Shown: piece by piece, positions 44,689 through 54,935 of the stretch
How the letters are laid out: each line of letters starts with the position of its first letter
How positions within the stretch are numbered: position 1 is the first letter of the stretch
Source: Aliidiomarina sedimenti
Lineage (GTDB): Bacteria > Pseudomonadota > Gammaproteobacteria > Enterobacterales > Alteromonadaceae
Assembly (NCBI RefSeq): GCF_003986955.1
Contig: NZ_PIPN01000007.1
Location: forward strand, 27,586-91,585
Direction: 5' to 3'
DNA: 64,000 nucleotides
Notes under the pieces: generated by a model
Seen by the model: only the letters and a program-made list of their open reading frames with translations
Told to the model about the DNA's origin: nothing
Database searches by the model: none
Position numbers and translations under genes: made by a program

Positions 44689-45189
44689 ATGGCGCTGGCC
44701 TACCTGGGCCTGGGGGCCAATCTCAATGATCCTCAGGCACAGCTGCACTTTGCACTGCAACAGCTGACCCGGCACAGCGAGATGAACGGTATTGTCTGTT
44801 CGTCTCTGTACGCCAGTAAGCCGATGGGCCCACAGGACCAACCCGACTACGTCAATGCCGTGGTAGCCGTGGAAACGACTCTCACCCCGACTCAATTACT
44901 GAGTGCCACCCAGTCCATCGAAAACGCGGCAGGCCGCGTCCGTGGTCAGCACTGGGGCCCGCGTACGCTGGATATTGATATCCTGCTCTATGACACGCTA
45001 TGTATCACAGCACCGGATCTGAGTATCCCCCATCCAGGTCTTGAGTCGCGTGAATTTGTGCTGGTGCCGCTGGCTGAAATCGCCCCTCAGTTGGTGTTGC
45101 CAAATGGCAAACAGGTTGCCGCCTTGGCTCAGCAAATCCCGCTCAATGGACTAGATAAAATTGCGCCACCCGTTACAATGCAAAGCTGA
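44689..45189 (+). CDS. folK: 2-amino-4-hydroxy-6-hydroxymethyldihydropteridine pyrophosphokinase
   Basis: FolK (HPPK) transfers pyrophosphate from ATP to hydroxymethyl-dihydropterin in folate synthesis. The 166-residue protein begins AYLGLGANLNDPQAQL and holds the two signature regions: YVNAVVAVET and RGQHWGPRTLDIDILLYD, where the Asp pair binds magnesium. PHPGLESREFVLVPLAEIAP follows. It is tightly linked to pcnB, and panB begins 28 bp later, so folate and pantothenate genes share one transcript, as in E. coli; both pathways use the same folate cofactor at PanB. Confidence 0.96.
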   Translation: MALAYLGLGANLNDPQAQLHFALQQLTRHSEMNGIVCSSLYASKPMGPQDQPDYVNAVVAVETTLTPTQLLSATQSIENAAGRVRGQHWGPRTLDIDILLYDTLCITAPDLSIPHPGLESREFVLVPLAEIAPQLVLPNGKQVAALAQQIPLNGLDKIAPPVTMQS

Positions 45190-45217
45190 TCTCCGTTTCG
45201 GATAAACAGGTAAGCCC

Positions 45218-46012
45218 ATGGCCAACATATCTATTGCACAACTGCGTAAGAAAAAACTCAACCAGCAGAAAATCACCGCACTGACCGCCTATGATGCGAC
45301 CTTTGCCCGCCTTTTTGCCAAACTAGGCGTCGATGTCATGCTGGTTGGCGACTCCCTGGGCAATGTGTTGCAAGGTCACGACAGTACGGTGCCCGTCACC
45401 AACGATGATATTGCCTATCACACGCGCTGTGTCCGCCGTGGTGCGCCTGAATCTTTTATCATTGCCGATATGCCGTTCATGACCTATAGCAGCCCGGAGC
45501 AAGCCTGTGAGCATGCAGCAGTGCTGATGCAGGCTGGCGCCAACATGGTCAAACTGGAGGGCGGTGAATGGTTGTTCGATACGGTTAACGCCCTGACCAC
45601 CCGTGGTGTACCTGTCTGCGCACATCTTGGCCTGTTGCCCCAGTCAGTAAATGTTCTAGGCGGTTACAAAGTTCAGGGCCGCGATGAGGAGCAGGCAAAC
45701 ACACTGATTAGCCACGCCAAGGGCTTAGAGCACGCGGGCGCGCAGTTATTGGTGGTAGAATGCATTCCGACCGCACTTGGCGAACGCGTAGCGCAGGCGG
45801 TTGAGATGCCAGTGATTGGCATTGGTGCGGGCAAAAATACCGATGGCCAAATCCTGGTTATGCACGACATGCTTGGTCTCAACAGCGACTACCTGCCGAA
45901 ATTTGTAAAGAACTTTCTCGCCGACAGCGGCAGTATTGAAGGTGCTGTACAGACCTTTATTGACGATGTATCCACTGGCGCCTTTCCCGGGCCTGAACAC
46001 AGTTTCGACTAA
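45218..46012 (+). CDS. panB: 3-methyl-2-oxobutanoate hydroxymethyltransferase
   Basis: PanB adds a hydroxymethyl group from methylene-tetrahydrofolate to ketoisovalerate, giving ketopantoate, the first committed step toward pantothenate. The 264-residue protein shows [15 protein letters not shown], the metal-binding [22 protein letters not shown], and the late [29 protein letters not shown] precedes the ATG. panC follows 11 bp after its stop. The beta-alanine branch is supplied here by PanP on the other strand. Confidence 0.97.
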   Translation: MANISIAQLRKKKLNQQKITALTAYDATFARLFAKLGVDVMLVGDSLGNVLQGHDSTVPVTNDDIAYHTRCVRRGAPESFIIADMPFMTYSSPEQACEHAAVLMQAGANMVKLEGGEWLFDTVNALTTRGVPVCAHLGLLPQSVNVLGGYKVQGRDEEQANTLISHAKGLEHAGAQLLVVECIPTALGERVAQAVEMPVIGIGAGKNTDGQILVMHDMLGLNSDYLPKFVKNFLADSGSIEGAVQTFIDDVSTGAFPGPEHSFD

Positions 46013-46023
46013 GCGAATTTTCT

Positions 46024-46896
46024 ATGCCTGAGCCTGCCCCGATCCTTCAAATCACTGCCCTGCCTGAATTACGCGACTGGCGTCAGCAACGGCGGCAACA
46101 ACAGCACAAAGTTGCCCTGGTTCCGACCATGGGCAACCTCCACAGCGGCCATCTCAAGCTGGTGCGGGAAGCCCAGCAGCACGCGGATGCAGTGATTGTG
46201 AGCATTTACGTGAACCCAATGCAGTTTGGCGCCAATGAAGATCTGGATAGTTATCCCAGAACCCTGGCGGCTGACTTGCAGGCACTTGCCGAACTGGGCG
46301 TGGATGCGGTTTTTACCCCATCGACCGGGACTATTTATCCGCGCGGCCTGAACGCTCAAACCTATGTCGAAGTGCCCCAGCTTTCAGATATGCTGTGTGG
46401 TAAAAAAAGACCCGGCCATTTTCGTGGTGTAGCCACTATCGTCTGCAAGCTTTTTAATATGGTGCAGCCGGACATCGCGGTGTTTGGTAAAAAAGACTAT
46501 CAGCAACTACGCGTCATCCGGACCATGGTTGAGGACTTATCGCTGGCGGTCGACGTGATTGGCGTCGACACTGAACGTGAAGCGTCTGGGCTGGCGAAAA
46601 GCTCGCGTAATGGCTATTTAAGTGACCAGCAAAAGCAAGCTGCGGCCGTTATTTACCAGCAGCTTCAGTCGGCCGCCGGGCAGTTGCAGAACGGTGCGGG
46701 AATTACCCAGGTAGAGCAGGAGGCGCTAGGCCGGATAGCTGCGGCTGGCCTGGAGCCGGAATACTTCAGTATTCGCCGTCAGGCTGATCTGACCCCGGCC
46801 CAGGCAGAGGACGCCGCAGACAGCCTGGTGATCCTGGCCGCAGCCTCGCTCGGTACTACGCGCCTGATCGATAATCTTGAAGTCGATCGCGCGTAG
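46024..46896 (+). CDS. panC: Pantothenate synthetase
   Basis: PanC condenses pantoate with beta-alanine using ATP. The 290-residue protein has the nucleotidyltransferase HIGH-type motif [43 protein letters not shown] and FGKKDYQQL, and SSRNGYLS in the ATP loop region. It ends the pcnB-folK-panB-panC run. No panD (pyruvoyl aspartate decarboxylase) follows. Instead the convergent panP gene stops 37 bp away and encodes the alternative source of beta-alanine. Confidence 0.97.
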   Translation: MPEPAPILQITALPELRDWRQQRRQQQHKVALVPTMGNLHSGHLKLVREAQQHADAVIVSIYVNPMQFGANEDLDSYPRTLAADLQALAELGVDAVFTPSTGTIYPRGLNAQTYVEVPQLSDMLCGKKRPGHFRGVATIVCKLFNMVQPDIAVFGKKDYQQLRVIRTMVEDLSLAVDVIGVDTEREASGLAKSSRNGYLSDQQKQAAAVIYQQLQSAAGQLQNGAGITQVEQEALGRIAAAGLEPEYFSIRRQADLTPAQAEDAADSLVILAAASLGTTRLIDNLEVDRA

Positions 46897-46932
46897 CCCG
46901 GACAGCACACCTGCCCGGCCATGCCAGCCAGG

Positions 46933-48588
46933 TTAGTCGTTCAGTAATCCACAGGCTCGTGCTTCAGCAAACAGGGCGCGCTGCGTGTGGATGGCGCTGT
47001 TCGCGATTTCACGCTGCTCCTGCAGGATCTCAGCCAGCATATCCATGGTCGTTAACGGGTTTGCCAGTACAGTTCGAAACACAGTGGTCGGCTCCTTGGC
47101 GTACTGCATCGGCGTTAACTTGGTTCGCGAGACAAAACTGTTACCGCTTTCACGCTGACTTTTCTGAATGTGTTTGGTTAACTGATTCAGTAGCGGCGTA
47201 ATACGACGTTTCTGCGCTTCGTCAGCGTTCACTAACGCCGCTTTGATCGGCGCTGGCACGTAGCGATAGGTAAGCAGGCACAACTGCGGTTCGGTAATGA
47301 CTTCAAAGTCGTCCTGCTGGCTAATCAGACCGGCGAAGTTGTTCGCTTTATCGATACTCTGGTCGATTAATAGCTGATAGCCCTTACGCCCCATCACATG
47401 CAGTGCTGAATATACCAGCATCGCCATACCCGGCCGCGAGCCTTCCATGGTATGACTACCTAAATCTTTTGAGCCACGGCGAATCACGTATTCCGCATGA
47501 TGTTCAATGGCGTGCACCAGAGACGGATCTTTAAACAGCACCATACCGGCGCCCATCGGGACATACATCTGTTTGTGCGCATCAATAGTAACACTGTCCG
47601 CTTGCTCGATGCCCTGCAGCAGGTGGCGATGAGTGTCCGACAATAAGGTCGCACCACCCCAGGCCGCATCGACATGAAAGTGGGCGTCCACTTCGGCGGC
47701 AACCTCAGCAATGTCTGCCAGGGGGTCAATATGGCCGGTTTCAGTGGTACCCGCGATGCCGACAATGGCCATCACGCGACCGCCCTCAGCGGCCACTTTG
47801 GCGCACTGTTCACGCAACGCATCGACCCGAATACGGTTGTTATGGTCAGTGGCCACAGCGACCAGATTAGAACGTCCAATACCCAGCACATCGGCTGCTT
47901 TTGCCAGTGAATAATGGCCGCGTTCTGAGACCAGCACACAAGCACGCTTATAGCCGTAATGTGCTAAGCCCGCGGCAAGCCCTTCGCTGGCAACGCCGGC
48001 GAAACCATCTGTGGCGGCAAATAATTTATTCCGTGCGACCCAGAGCGCAGTGATATTAGCCACCGTACCACCGGAACAGAAAGCACCTAAGGAATGCTCA
48101 GCACTATGCATCCAGTGCTGATAAAACTCGCCTTCCTGACCATAGACCAGGTGGTGCATCATCCCTAACACCTGACGCTCCAGCGGCGTAAATGCTTTTG
48201 AGGTTTCGATTTTCACCAGATTCTGGTTTAAACCGACCATCAGCTTGGCCAAAGGCAACAGGAAATAGGGTAATGCCGAGGTCATATGACCAATAAAGCG
48301 TGGTGACGCAGTGTGCACCGAATGCGCGACCAGCTTATTCAGCAGTTCGTCAGTGTGGTCTGAGACAAAGCTCGGTTGCTCCGGAATTGCGCTATCGGCG
48401 AAGTCCTCTTCAATCTCGTGCAACGGCTTTTCTTTGGCAACAATGTGCGCACTCAAAAAGCCCGCCAGATTTTCTGACAGGTGACGTTCAATTTTACCGA
48501 GTGTCGATTCCGGTGCCTCAGGGATTGTAAAAATCCGATACAAGGCGTCGAGACTGACGTCAGCCGTGGGCTGCTTGCTCAAATGCAT
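46933..48588 (-). CDS. panP: PLP-dependent aspartate 1-decarboxylase PanP
   Basis: This 551-residue group II PLP decarboxylase resembles glutamate decarboxylases but matches PanP (formerly the NOD_PanD_pyr family), which decarboxylates aspartate to beta-alanine for pantothenate in organisms without PanD. The cofactor lysine is K339 in DAHKQMYVPMG, preceded by FHVDAAWGG. FCSGGTVANITALWVARN and GSRPGMAMLVYSALHVMGRKG are also family features. It sits tail-to-tail with panC, a genomic context that supports the assignment over glutamate decarboxylase. It may be cotranscribed with the mpl-ubiX-yadGH-trmB-like genes upstream on the minus strand (41 bp gap). Confidence 0.88.
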   Translation of the reverse strand: MHLSKQPTADVSLDALYRIFTIPEAPESTLGKIERHLSENLAGFLSAHIVAKEKPLHEIEEDFADSAIPEQPSFVSDHTDELLNKLVAHSVHTASPRFIGHMTSALPYFLLPLAKLMVGLNQNLVKIETSKAFTPLERQVLGMMHHLVYGQEGEFYQHWMHSAEHSLGAFCSGGTVANITALWVARNKLFAATDGFAGVASEGLAAGLAHYGYKRACVLVSERGHYSLAKAADVLGIGRSNLVAVATDHNNRIRVDALREQCAKVAAEGGRVMAIVGIAGTTETGHIDPLADIAEVAAEVDAHFHVDAAWGGATLLSDTHRHLLQGIEQADSVTIDAHKQMYVPMGAGMVLFKDPSLVHAIEHHAEYVIRRGSKDLGSHTMEGSRPGMAMLVYSALHVMGRKGYQLLIDQSIDKANNFAGLISQQDDFEVITEPQLCLLTYRYVPAPIKAALVNADEAQKRRITPLLNQLTKHIQKSQRESGNSFVSRTKLTPMQYAKEPTTVFRTVLANPLTTMDMLAEILQEQREIANSAIHTQRALFAEARACGLLND

Positions 48589-48629
48589 TCTCCTTGCACT
48601 TTCCTAGCACAATATTGTGGGCGCAGACT

Positions 48630-49292
48630 TTAGCACAACTTGCTTTGTAACTGCCAGAGTGCTTGCTGAGTCGCCTGATATTTGCGTTCAAAAGGCGTAA
48701 TGGGAACCGAATCCGCGGCCAGTTCAGTGACACTGCTGGCATGGCCGGAGATCTCCAGCGCGCGGGCGAATTCTTCAAGATACAGGCGCCAGTTGCTGCG
48801 CAGCTCAAGTTGCCCGCCAAGGGCGATAATTGACGGGAATAACGGCCCGCCGTGCCAGCGACGCTGCAGGTGTTTTTGCTTCGGCCAGGGGTTCGGATAC
48901 AGAATATAGTGACGACTCAACTGCCACTTAGCATCGACTGCCTGGCGCCAGAAGTCATTCAGATCCGCACGCACTAACAGGCAACGCTCATTGCTGTCGC
49001 CGTAAGCAGTGTTTTTCCCCAGCCGGTGGGCCGACTTGTCAATACCAACCACGAGCGCCTCCGGATGACGCTGACTCAGAGCCAGCGTGCTCTCGCCAAC
49101 ACCGCAGCAGGAGTCAAGGATCAAAGGCCCCTGCCAGCGGTCTACCACTGTCTGTACCTGCTCAAAAGTGGCTTTGCTATGCTCAGCAACCGGCTTCTGA
49201 AACTCAGTGCTGAGGTATTTGCGGACGGTCTTATCCAGATCCTCATGAATACCCGTCTGATTGGTATCAATACCGCGTGACTGGTACTCCAT
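48630..49292 (-). CDS. TrmB-like SAM-dependent methyltransferase
   Basis: The 220-residue protein has the fold and landmarks of tRNA (guanine-N7) methyltransferase: the SAM loop LILDSCCGVGESTLALS, VVGIDKS, and YPNPWPKQKHLQRRW, matching the TrmB catalytic motif (PDPWPKxRHxxRR). Its divergent N-terminus, and the Asn for Asp in PNPWPK, suggest the second TrmB-like paralogue known in some gammaproteobacteria rather than housekeeping TrmB. The substrate is therefore uncertain. The start overlaps the yadH stop by one base (TGATG), so it is translationally coupled to the ABC exporter genes, an odd pairing for a tRNA enzyme. Confidence 0.78.
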   Translation of the reverse strand: MEYQSRGIDTNQTGIHEDLDKTVRKYLSTEFQKPVAEHSKATFEQVQTVVDRWQGPLILDSCCGVGESTLALSQRHPEALVVGIDKSAHRLGKNTAYGDSNERCLLVRADLNDFWRQAVDAKWQLSRHYILYPNPWPKQKHLQRRWHGGPLFPSIIALGGQLELRSNWRLYLEEFARALEISGHASSVTELAADSVPITPFERKYQATQQALWQLQSKLC

Positions 49293-50065
49293 CAGCTACG
49301 GATACCAATACCGCGGTTCAGCAGGAGCCAGGCTAGTGCACCAAAGGCGATGTTGAACAACACCAGTACACCCAGCGCGACGTAAGCGTTGATGTCAGAG
49401 ACGCCGATGAAACCATAACGAAACGCATTGACCATATAAATGATCGGGTTTGCCTTAGATACCACCTGCCAGAACTCTGGCAACAGGCTAATCGAATAAA
49501 AGACACCACCGAGATATGTCAAAGGGGTCAATACGAAAGTCGGGATAATCGAAATATCATCAAAGGTTTTAGCAAACACCGCATTTATCAAACCGGCTAA
49601 GGCGAATAACGTCGCGGTCAGCACCACCGTGACGACGATCAGCCAGAAATGCTGAATATTTAACGGCACAAAGAAACTGGCGACAATAGTCACCACCACA
49701 GCGACGATAAGCGACCGGGCCACCCCGCCGCCGACATAACCAAGGATAATGGTCAGCGTTGACACCGGTGCGACCAGCATCTCTTCAATATTGCGCTGAA
49801 ACTTAGCACTGAAGAACGAGGATGCGACGTTGGAGTAGGCATTGGTGATCACCGACATCATGATCAGCCCGGGCACAATAAACTCCATGTAACTGACGCC
49901 ATCCATTTCACCGATGCGTTGACCAATCAGGTTACCGAAGATGATGAAATAGAGGGTCATAGTAATCGCGGGCGGCACCAGGGTCTGCACCCAAATACGC
50001 AGGAAACGGGTGCATTCTTTAATCCAGATAGTGCGTAACGCAGTCAGATTCATTGGGTTGCTCAT
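49292..50065 (-). CDS. yadH: ABC-2 type transporter permease (YadH-like)
   Basis: The 257-residue permease has six hydrophobic segments and the ABC-2 features MEFIVPGLIMMSVI and FIPTFVLTPLTYLGGVFYS-like IIPTFVLTPLTYLGGVFY. It resembles E. coli YadH, which is of unknown substrate and lies near the pan genes there as well. Its start overlaps the end of the yadG ATPase gene by four bases (ATGA), and the trmB-like gene overlaps its own stop. Two permease copies and two ATPases would form an exporter in the inner membrane. Confidence 0.9.
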   Translation of the reverse strand: MSNPMNLTALRTIWIKECTRFLRIWVQTLVPPAITMTLYFIIFGNLIGQRIGEMDGVSYMEFIVPGLIMMSVITNAYSNVASSFFSAKFQRNIEEMLVAPVSTLTIILGYVGGGVARSLIVAVVVTIVASFFVPLNIQHFWLIVVTVVLTATLFALAGLINAVFAKTFDDISIIPTFVLTPLTYLGGVFYSISLLPEFWQVVSKANPIIYMVNAFRYGFIGVSDINAYVALGVLVLFNIAFGALAWLLLNRGIGIRS

Positions 50066-50997
50066 TCTACCGACTCCTTCTGATTGCGGCCCTGTTCAAC
50101 TAAATCGACGAATAACTCTTCCAGCCGGTTGGCCTTATTGCGCATCGACAGGACTTTCAATCCTTGCGCCGATAACTGTTCGAATACTCTATTCAGCCCG
50201 CGCTCTTTTGGCACATCAACCTCCAGCGTATGGTTATCTAGTTCGCGCATGGTAAAGCCGTCCAGCGTTGGATGCCCGTCATAGGGGTCGAGATCAAGGA
50301 CAAAGGTTTCGATATTCAGTTTGCTCAACAGGGCTTTCATACTGGTATTCTCGATAATGCGCCCTTTATCGATGATGCCGATGTTACGGCACAGTGTTTC
50401 CGCCTCTTCGAGGTAATGGGTGGTGAGAATAATGGTAATACCCTGGCCATTAATCTGCGTCAGGTAGTCCCACATCGAGCGGCGCAGTTCAATATCAACC
50501 CCTGCTGTAGGCTCGTCCAGAATCAACAGTTTCGGTTCATGCAGCAGAGCCCGGGCAATCATCAGACGACGCTTCATGCCGCCGGATAACGTCCGCGCCG
50601 GATCATTACGCTTTTCCCATAGCCCTAACTGAGTCAGGTATTTTTCAGCGCGCTCTTTAGCCAGGGTGCGGGACACACCGTAGTAGCCTGCCTGGTTAAC
50701 CACAATCTGCAGCACCGTCTCGAACTGATTAAAATTAAATTCCTGCGGTACCAGGCCAATACAGCGTTTTACGTCGGCAAGCTGGCTATCAAGATCATAA
50801 CCAAAGACTTTCACTGACCCTTCGGTTTTATTAACCAGCGAGGAGACCACACCAATGGTGGTCGACTTGCCGGCGCCATTTGGTCCCAGTAAGGCATAAA
50901 AATCGCCTTCATTGACGGTTAGATCGAGGCCCTTGAGCGCTTGTAACCCACCGCGGTAGGTCTTTTTCAAGCCACTGATTTCAAGTGCTTTGGTCAT
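50062..50997 (-). CDS. yadG: ABC transporter ATP-binding protein (YadG-like)
   Basis: The 311-residue ATPase powers the YadH permease. Motifs are Walker A LLGPNGAGKSTTIG (about residues 37-50), the Q-loop in GLVPQEFNFNQFETV, the signature LSGGMKRRLMIARAL, and Walker B LLILDEPTAGVD. The C-terminal third (about 215-311) lacks a second nucleotide site and is typical of ABC-2 exporter ATPases. It begins four bases after the ubiX stop on the minus strand. The substrate is unknown. Confidence 0.92.
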   Translation of the reverse strand: MTKALEISGLKKTYRGGLQALKGLDLTVNEGDFYALLGPNGAGKSTTIGVVSSLVNKTEGSVKVFGYDLDSQLADVKRCIGLVPQEFNFNQFETVLQIVVNQAGYYGVSRTLAKERAEKYLTQLGLWEKRNDPARTLSGGMKRRLMIARALLHEPKLLILDEPTAGVDIELRRSMWDYLTQINGQGITIILTTHYLEEAETLCRNIGIIDKGRIIENTSMKALLSKLNIETFVLDLDPYDGHPTLDGFTMRELDNHTLEVDVPKERGLNRVFEQLSAQGLKVLSMRNKANRLEELFVDLVEQGRNQKESVE

Positions 50998-51001
50998 TCA
51001 G

Positions 51002-51670
51002 TTACTCCCCTTTTGAATCCTGTTGAGTGTTGCGCGTATAGCCCCAGCGCGGCACCAGTGTCTGTTCCAGTTGTAAATGATCGAGAATACGCGCCACCAC
51101 AAAGTCGATCAGATCGGCAATACTCTGCGGCTGATGATAAAAGCCAGGGGCGGCGGGCATTATAGTGGCTCCAGCCTGACTCAGCGTTAACATATTTTGC
51201 AGATGAATGGTGCTGAATGGCATTTCACGTGGCACCAGCAACAACTGGCCTCGCTCTTTTAACACCACATCGGCGGCCCGTTCAATCAGGTTGTCGCTGT
51301 TGCCATGCGCGATAGCCGCTAAGGTCCCGGTGGAGCAAGGACACACCACCATGCGTTTGGGTGCCGCCGAGCCCGATGCCACCGGCGAAAACCATTCTTC
51401 TTTGCCGTAGACGCTGAGTTGCTCCTGGCTCACCTTAAAATGCTCACACAACTGGGTTGCCATGGTTTTCGGGTTAGCTGACAGCTGCATGTCTTCTTCT
51501 GTGGCGAACACTACACGGGCCGCACTCGACATCAACAACAGGACCTGTTGCTGCTGCGCCAGCAGGTTTTCCAGCAGACGCAATGCATAAGGCGCTCCGG
51601 ACGCACCGGTAATGGCCAGGGTCACCCGGTTATCAACCGGGCGGCTGGTATAAGAATACGATTCAGTCAT
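51002..51670 (-). CDS. ubiX: Flavin prenyltransferase UbiX
   Basis: UbiX attaches dimethylallyl phosphate to FMN, making prenylated FMN for the decarboxylase UbiD in ubiquinone synthesis. The 222-residue protein has the flavin-binding start [34 protein letters not shown], and the C-terminal [15 protein letters not shown] and [10 protein letters not shown] region. It overlaps the end of mpl by eight bases, so the two are coupled. The first 15 residues are polar and less conserved, and a slightly later start is possible. Confidence 0.95.
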   Translation of the reverse strand: MTESYSYTSRPVDNRVTLAITGASGAPYALRLLENLLAQQQQVLLLMSSAARVVFATEEDMQLSANPKTMATQLCEHFKVSQEQLSVYGKEEWFSPVASGSAAPKRMVVCPCSTGTLAAIAHGNSDNLIERAADVVLKERGQLLLVPREMPFSTIHLQNMLTLSQAGATIMPAAPGFYHQPQSIADLIDFVVARILDHLQLEQTLVPRWGYTRNTQQDSKGE

Positions 51671-53030
51671 GCTTTAATTCCTTTAATAAGGCTTCACGCA
51701 GGCCACCGAAGCTGCCGTTGCTCATCAACACAATATGGACATGCCCAGTGCGCTGTTGACATAACTGCGTCACCAACACCCCGATATCTCTCTCTATCTG
51801 CCACTTTGCACCTGTGTTGGCCGCCAGTTCCTCGGTTGACCATTGCAACTGGCCGTTATCATACATGAATACCTCGTCCGCAAGGCTCAGTGCCTGCGCC
51901 AGCTCGTGCTTGTGAACACCTGCACGCATGGTGTTCGAGCGCGGCTCGACCACCGCTATCAGCCTGCTCTCGCTATGCTGAGCCTGACTATGCGCGCGCA
52001 TACCCTGCAATGTTGTGGCAATCGCCGTGGGGTGATGAGCGAAGTCATCAAACACAGTCACCCGATGGTCCTGATAAATCCGCTCCAGCCTGCGCTTCGG
52101 TGAGGTAAAGCTGGCCAGGGAAGCGATAGCCTGAGCAGGTTCTACCCCGGCATGACGCGCCGCCGCGATCGCCATCAGCGCATTTTGCAGGTTGTGTTCG
52201 CCCAGCAGGTGCCAATGCACCTGCCCGACTGCTTGCCCGGCCAGACTGACTTCAAATTCACTGCCGTCCCCGACCAGGTCACGGATCTGCCAGCCGTCCG
52301 GAGCATTGAGGTACTGCTGTTCGCTCCAGCAGCCCTGCGCCAGAACCTCATTCAGGCTGGCTGAATCCTGCGGACTAATCACCTGCCCTTTACCAGGCAC
52401 GGTGCGCACTACATGGTGAAACTGACGTTGAATCGCTGCCAAATCCGGAAAAATATCGGCATGGTCAAACTCAAGGTTGTTAAGAGCGAGCGTATTCGGA
52501 TGGTAATGAACAAACTTAGAACGCTTGTCAAAGAACGCGGTGTCATACTCATCCGCTTCGATCACAAAAAAGATACTGTCGGTTAAACGTGCCGAGGCCT
52601 GAAAACGTTCAACCACACCACCAATTAAAAAGCCTGGCTGCATGCCTGCTTCTTCCAGAATGTGAGTCAACATGCTGGTGGTGGTGGTTTTGCCATGGGT
52701 GCCCGCGACTGCCAGCACCCATTTTTCGCGCAACACATTCTCGCCCAGCCATTGCGGGCCCGACGTGTACGCGATGTTCTGGTTGAGTATGGTTTCAACC
52801 TGAGGATTACCACGGCTCAGCGCATTACCGATAATCACCAGGTCCGGAGCGGGATCCAGTTGGCCGACATCGTCCAGGCTCCCAATCACAATGCCCATTT
52901 GTTCCAGCATGGTGCTCATAGGCGGATACACGTGGGCATCCGAACCTGTCACCCGATGACCGAGCTGACGCGCTATCGCAGCGATCCCGCCCATAAACGT
53001 TCCGCAGATACCCAGAATGTGAATATGCAT
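51663..53030 (-). CDS. mpl: UDP-MurNAc:L-Ala-gamma-D-Glu-meso-DAP ligase
   Basis: Mpl joins the recycled murein tripeptide (or tetra- or pentapeptide) directly to UDP-MurNAc, saving new synthesis. The 455-residue Mur-ligase shows the N-terminal [19 protein letters not shown], the ATP loop [30 protein letters not shown], and [11 protein letters not shown]. The early GICGTFMG is the Mpl form of the Mur Rossmann loop. It begins the minus-strand operon and is divergent from fbp, as in E. coli. It is a fourth recycling enzyme in the window, beside AnmK, AmgK and MurU. Confidence 0.96.
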   Translation of the reverse strand: MHIHILGICGTFMGGIAAIARQLGHRVTGSDAHVYPPMSTMLEQMGIVIGSLDDVGQLDPAPDLVIIGNALSRGNPQVETILNQNIAYTSGPQWLGENVLREKWVLAVAGTHGKTTTTSMLTHILEEAGMQPGFLIGGVVERFQASARLTDSIFFVIEADEYDTAFFDKRSKFVHYHPNTLALNNLEFDHADIFPDLAAIQRQFHHVVRTVPGKGQVISPQDSASLNEVLAQGCWSEQQYLNAPDGWQIRDLVGDGSEFEVSLAGQAVGQVHWHLLGEHNLQNALMAIAAARHAGVEPAQAIASLASFTSPKRRLERIYQDHRVTVFDDFAHHPTAIATTLQGMRAHSQAQHSESRLIAVVEPRSNTMRAGVHKHELAQALSLADEVFMYDNGQLQWSTEELAANTGAKWQIERDIGVLVTQLCQQRTGHVHIVLMSNGSFGGLREALLKELKHD

Positions 53031-53207
53031 AAGTGGCTCAACCGTATGCTAAAAAAGTCGCGGGTAGTGTACCACTTTCCGCCCTGCTACCGCCAAAGAG
53101 ATAGATATATTTGCCGCCTCAATGGAGACAAAAGAAGCATCTCAGCTCCGATTGCGGTACACTATCGCGCGCCAAAGACCCATGACATCCGAACACAGAG
53201 GACTACC

Positions 53208-54200
53208 ATGCAACGTCTCATCCCGGTGCTTAATAAAGATCACGTGTCACTTCACCTGATATCCGTGATCAACACCTTACTGACTGCCGCCAAAGAAATT
53301 TCTCACCGTCTACATCAAGGTAGTCTGGCCGGTACGCTCGGCTCGACCCTGGACGAAAACATTCAGGGCGAAACCCAGAAGAAACTCGATATTGTTTCGA
53401 ACCAGCTGATCAAGAACATGCTGCTGGAAACCCAGCTGGTCCGTGCGGTCGCCTCAGAAGAAGAGGACGACATTGTTGAAGGCAACCCAGACGCTAAATA
53501 TCTGGTTGCTTACGATCCGCTTGATGGTAGTTCCAATATTGATATCAACGGCTCCGTCGGCACCATTTTTACCATTCTGGAAGTGCCAGACCACCCCGCT
53601 GAAGGCAAAGAGCTTTTCCTGCAGACTGGTGATGAGCAAGTCGCCGCCGGTTATATTTTGTATGGTCCGTCGACCATGCTGGTGATGACCACTGGTAACG
53701 GTGTGCGGATGTATACGCTGGACCACACAGTGGGTGAGTTTCTGTTAACAGTGGAAGACGTATCCATTGTTAAAGACACTCAGGAATTTGGCATCAACAT
53801 GGCAAATCAGCGTTTCTGGAGCAAGCCGATGAGCCAGTATATTGGCGATTTAATCGCTGGCGAAGAGGGCCCCCGGGGAAAGCGTTTCAACATGCGCTGG
53901 AATGCTGCCATGGTTGCAGATGTTCACCGCCTGTTATGCCGTGGCGGGATTTTTACCTACCCAGCCGACTGCCGCAACCCTGCGAAACCGTGTAAGTTGC
54001 GCTTGCTCTACGAAGCCATGCCGATGAGCTTTCTGGTAGAACAGGCGGGGGGACGCAGCAGCACAGGCTATGAGCGTATTATGTCGCTGCAGCCAACCGA
54101 TATTCACCAGCGGGTGTCCGTCATTATGGGGTCTGCGAATGAGGTTTCAACCTGCCTGCAGTACCACAAAGACATCCCCTGTGAGCGCTTTGATGGCTAG
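53208..54200 (+). CDS. fbp: Fructose-1,6-bisphosphatase class I
   Basis: Fbp removes the 1-phosphate from fructose-1,6-bisphosphate in gluconeogenesis. The 330-residue protein has [11 protein letters not shown], the lithium-sensitive phosphatase motif [20 protein letters not shown], and the late [17 protein letters not shown]. The frame stays open far upstream through the antisense of mpl, but AGAGGA six bases before the ATG at 53208 and the family start give this boundary. ppa follows, as in E. coli. Confidence 0.95.
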   Translation: MQRLIPVLNKDHVSLHLISVINTLLTAAKEISHRLHQGSLAGTLGSTLDENIQGETQKKLDIVSNQLIKNMLLETQLVRAVASEEEDDIVEGNPDAKYLVAYDPLDGSSNIDINGSVGTIFTILEVPDHPAEGKELFLQTGDEQVAAGYILYGPSTMLVMTTGNGVRMYTLDHTVGEFLLTVEDVSIVKDTQEFGINMANQRFWSKPMSQYIGDLIAGEEGPRGKRFNMRWNAAMVADVHRLLCRGGIFTYPADCRNPAKPCKLRLLYEAMPMSFLVEQAGGRSSTGYERIMSLQPTDIHQRVSVIMGSANEVSTCLQYHKDIPCERFDG

Positions 54201-54245
54201 CACAGGGTTGAGGTGGAAATTACCTTCTAACACCAAGGTCGAACT

Positions 54246-54274
54246 TTCCATCTAAAGCGCCAAACCGTTATACT
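54246..54274 (+). promoter_or_regulatory. Possible promoter for ppa
   Basis: TATACT (54269-54274) is a good -10 hexamer. The best -35 at 17 bases is TTCCAT, which is poor. The position, about 70 bases before the ATG, is sensible. Confidence 0.3.
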
Positions 54275-54345
54275 AGGCGGCCGTGAAATGCCTTTTGATA
54301 AATAATGCAGAACAGTGACCTGTTGCTGCCAAACAAGGAATCGAT

Positions 54346-54873
54346 ATGAGCCTGAAGAATGTTCCAGCCGGCGACAAGCTGCCAGAAGAAGTGAACGTGA
54401 TCATCGAAATCCCAGCCAATGCGGATCCGATCAAATACGAAGTCGACAAAGACACAGGTGCGCTTTGGGTTGACCGTTTCATGACAGCCCCGATGTTCTA
54501 CCCTGCTAACTATGGCTATGTGAATGACACCTTGTCTCTCGATGGGGACCCGGTTGACGTACTGGTACCTACGCCATTCCCGCTTCAGGCTGGTTCAGTC
54601 ATTACCTGTCGCCCGGTAGGCGTACTTAATATGAGCGACGAGTCTGGTGAGGATGCGAAAGTTATCGCGGTACCAATCAGTAAATTAAGCAAAGCCTACG
54701 ACGATATCCATGATATCGATGACCTGGACGACATGTTCAAAGCTCAGGTGCAGCATTTCTTTGAGCACTACAAACTGCTGGAAAAAGGCAAGTGGGTTAA
54801 AGTAAATGGCTGGAGTGATGCCGCAGCAGCAAAAGAAGAATTAAAGTCTTCATTTGCCCGCGCTCGTAAGTAA
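54346..54873 (+). CDS. ppa: Inorganic pyrophosphatase
   Basis: Ppa hydrolyses pyrophosphate released by biosynthetic reactions such as tRNA charging and SAM synthesis. The 175-residue family I enzyme has [20 protein letters not shown], the [23 protein letters not shown] core (signature DGDPVDVLV with three metal-binding Asp) and the C-terminal [18 protein letters not shown] good terminator follows, ahead of the ABC/DUF3299 genes. Confidence 0.97.
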   Translation: MSLKNVPAGDKLPEEVNVIIEIPANADPIKYEVDKDTGALWVDRFMTAPMFYPANYGYVNDTLSLDGDPVDVLVPTPFPLQAGSVITCRPVGVLNMSDESGEDAKVIAVPISKLSKAYDDIHDIDDLDDMFKAQVQHFFEHYKLLEKGKWVKVNGWSDAAAAKEELKSSFARARK

Positions 54874-54884
54874 TCCCAGTTGAG

Positions 54885-54914
54885 CAAACCCACCGGCACT
54901 GCGGGTGGGTTTGT
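54885..54914 (+). terminator. Intrinsic terminator after ppa
   Basis: CAAACCCACC (54885-54894) pairs with GGTGGGTTTG (54904-54913) around a nine-base loop. The T content after the stem is modest. Confidence 0.7.
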
Positions 54915-54935
54915 TCGTTTACCACCGGAGTTGTG

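Noticed and set aside
52662..53207. Long open frame running into fbp from upstream
   Set aside because: It is mostly the antisense of mpl, has no protein-like features, and fbp has a good ribosome binding site and family start at 53208.
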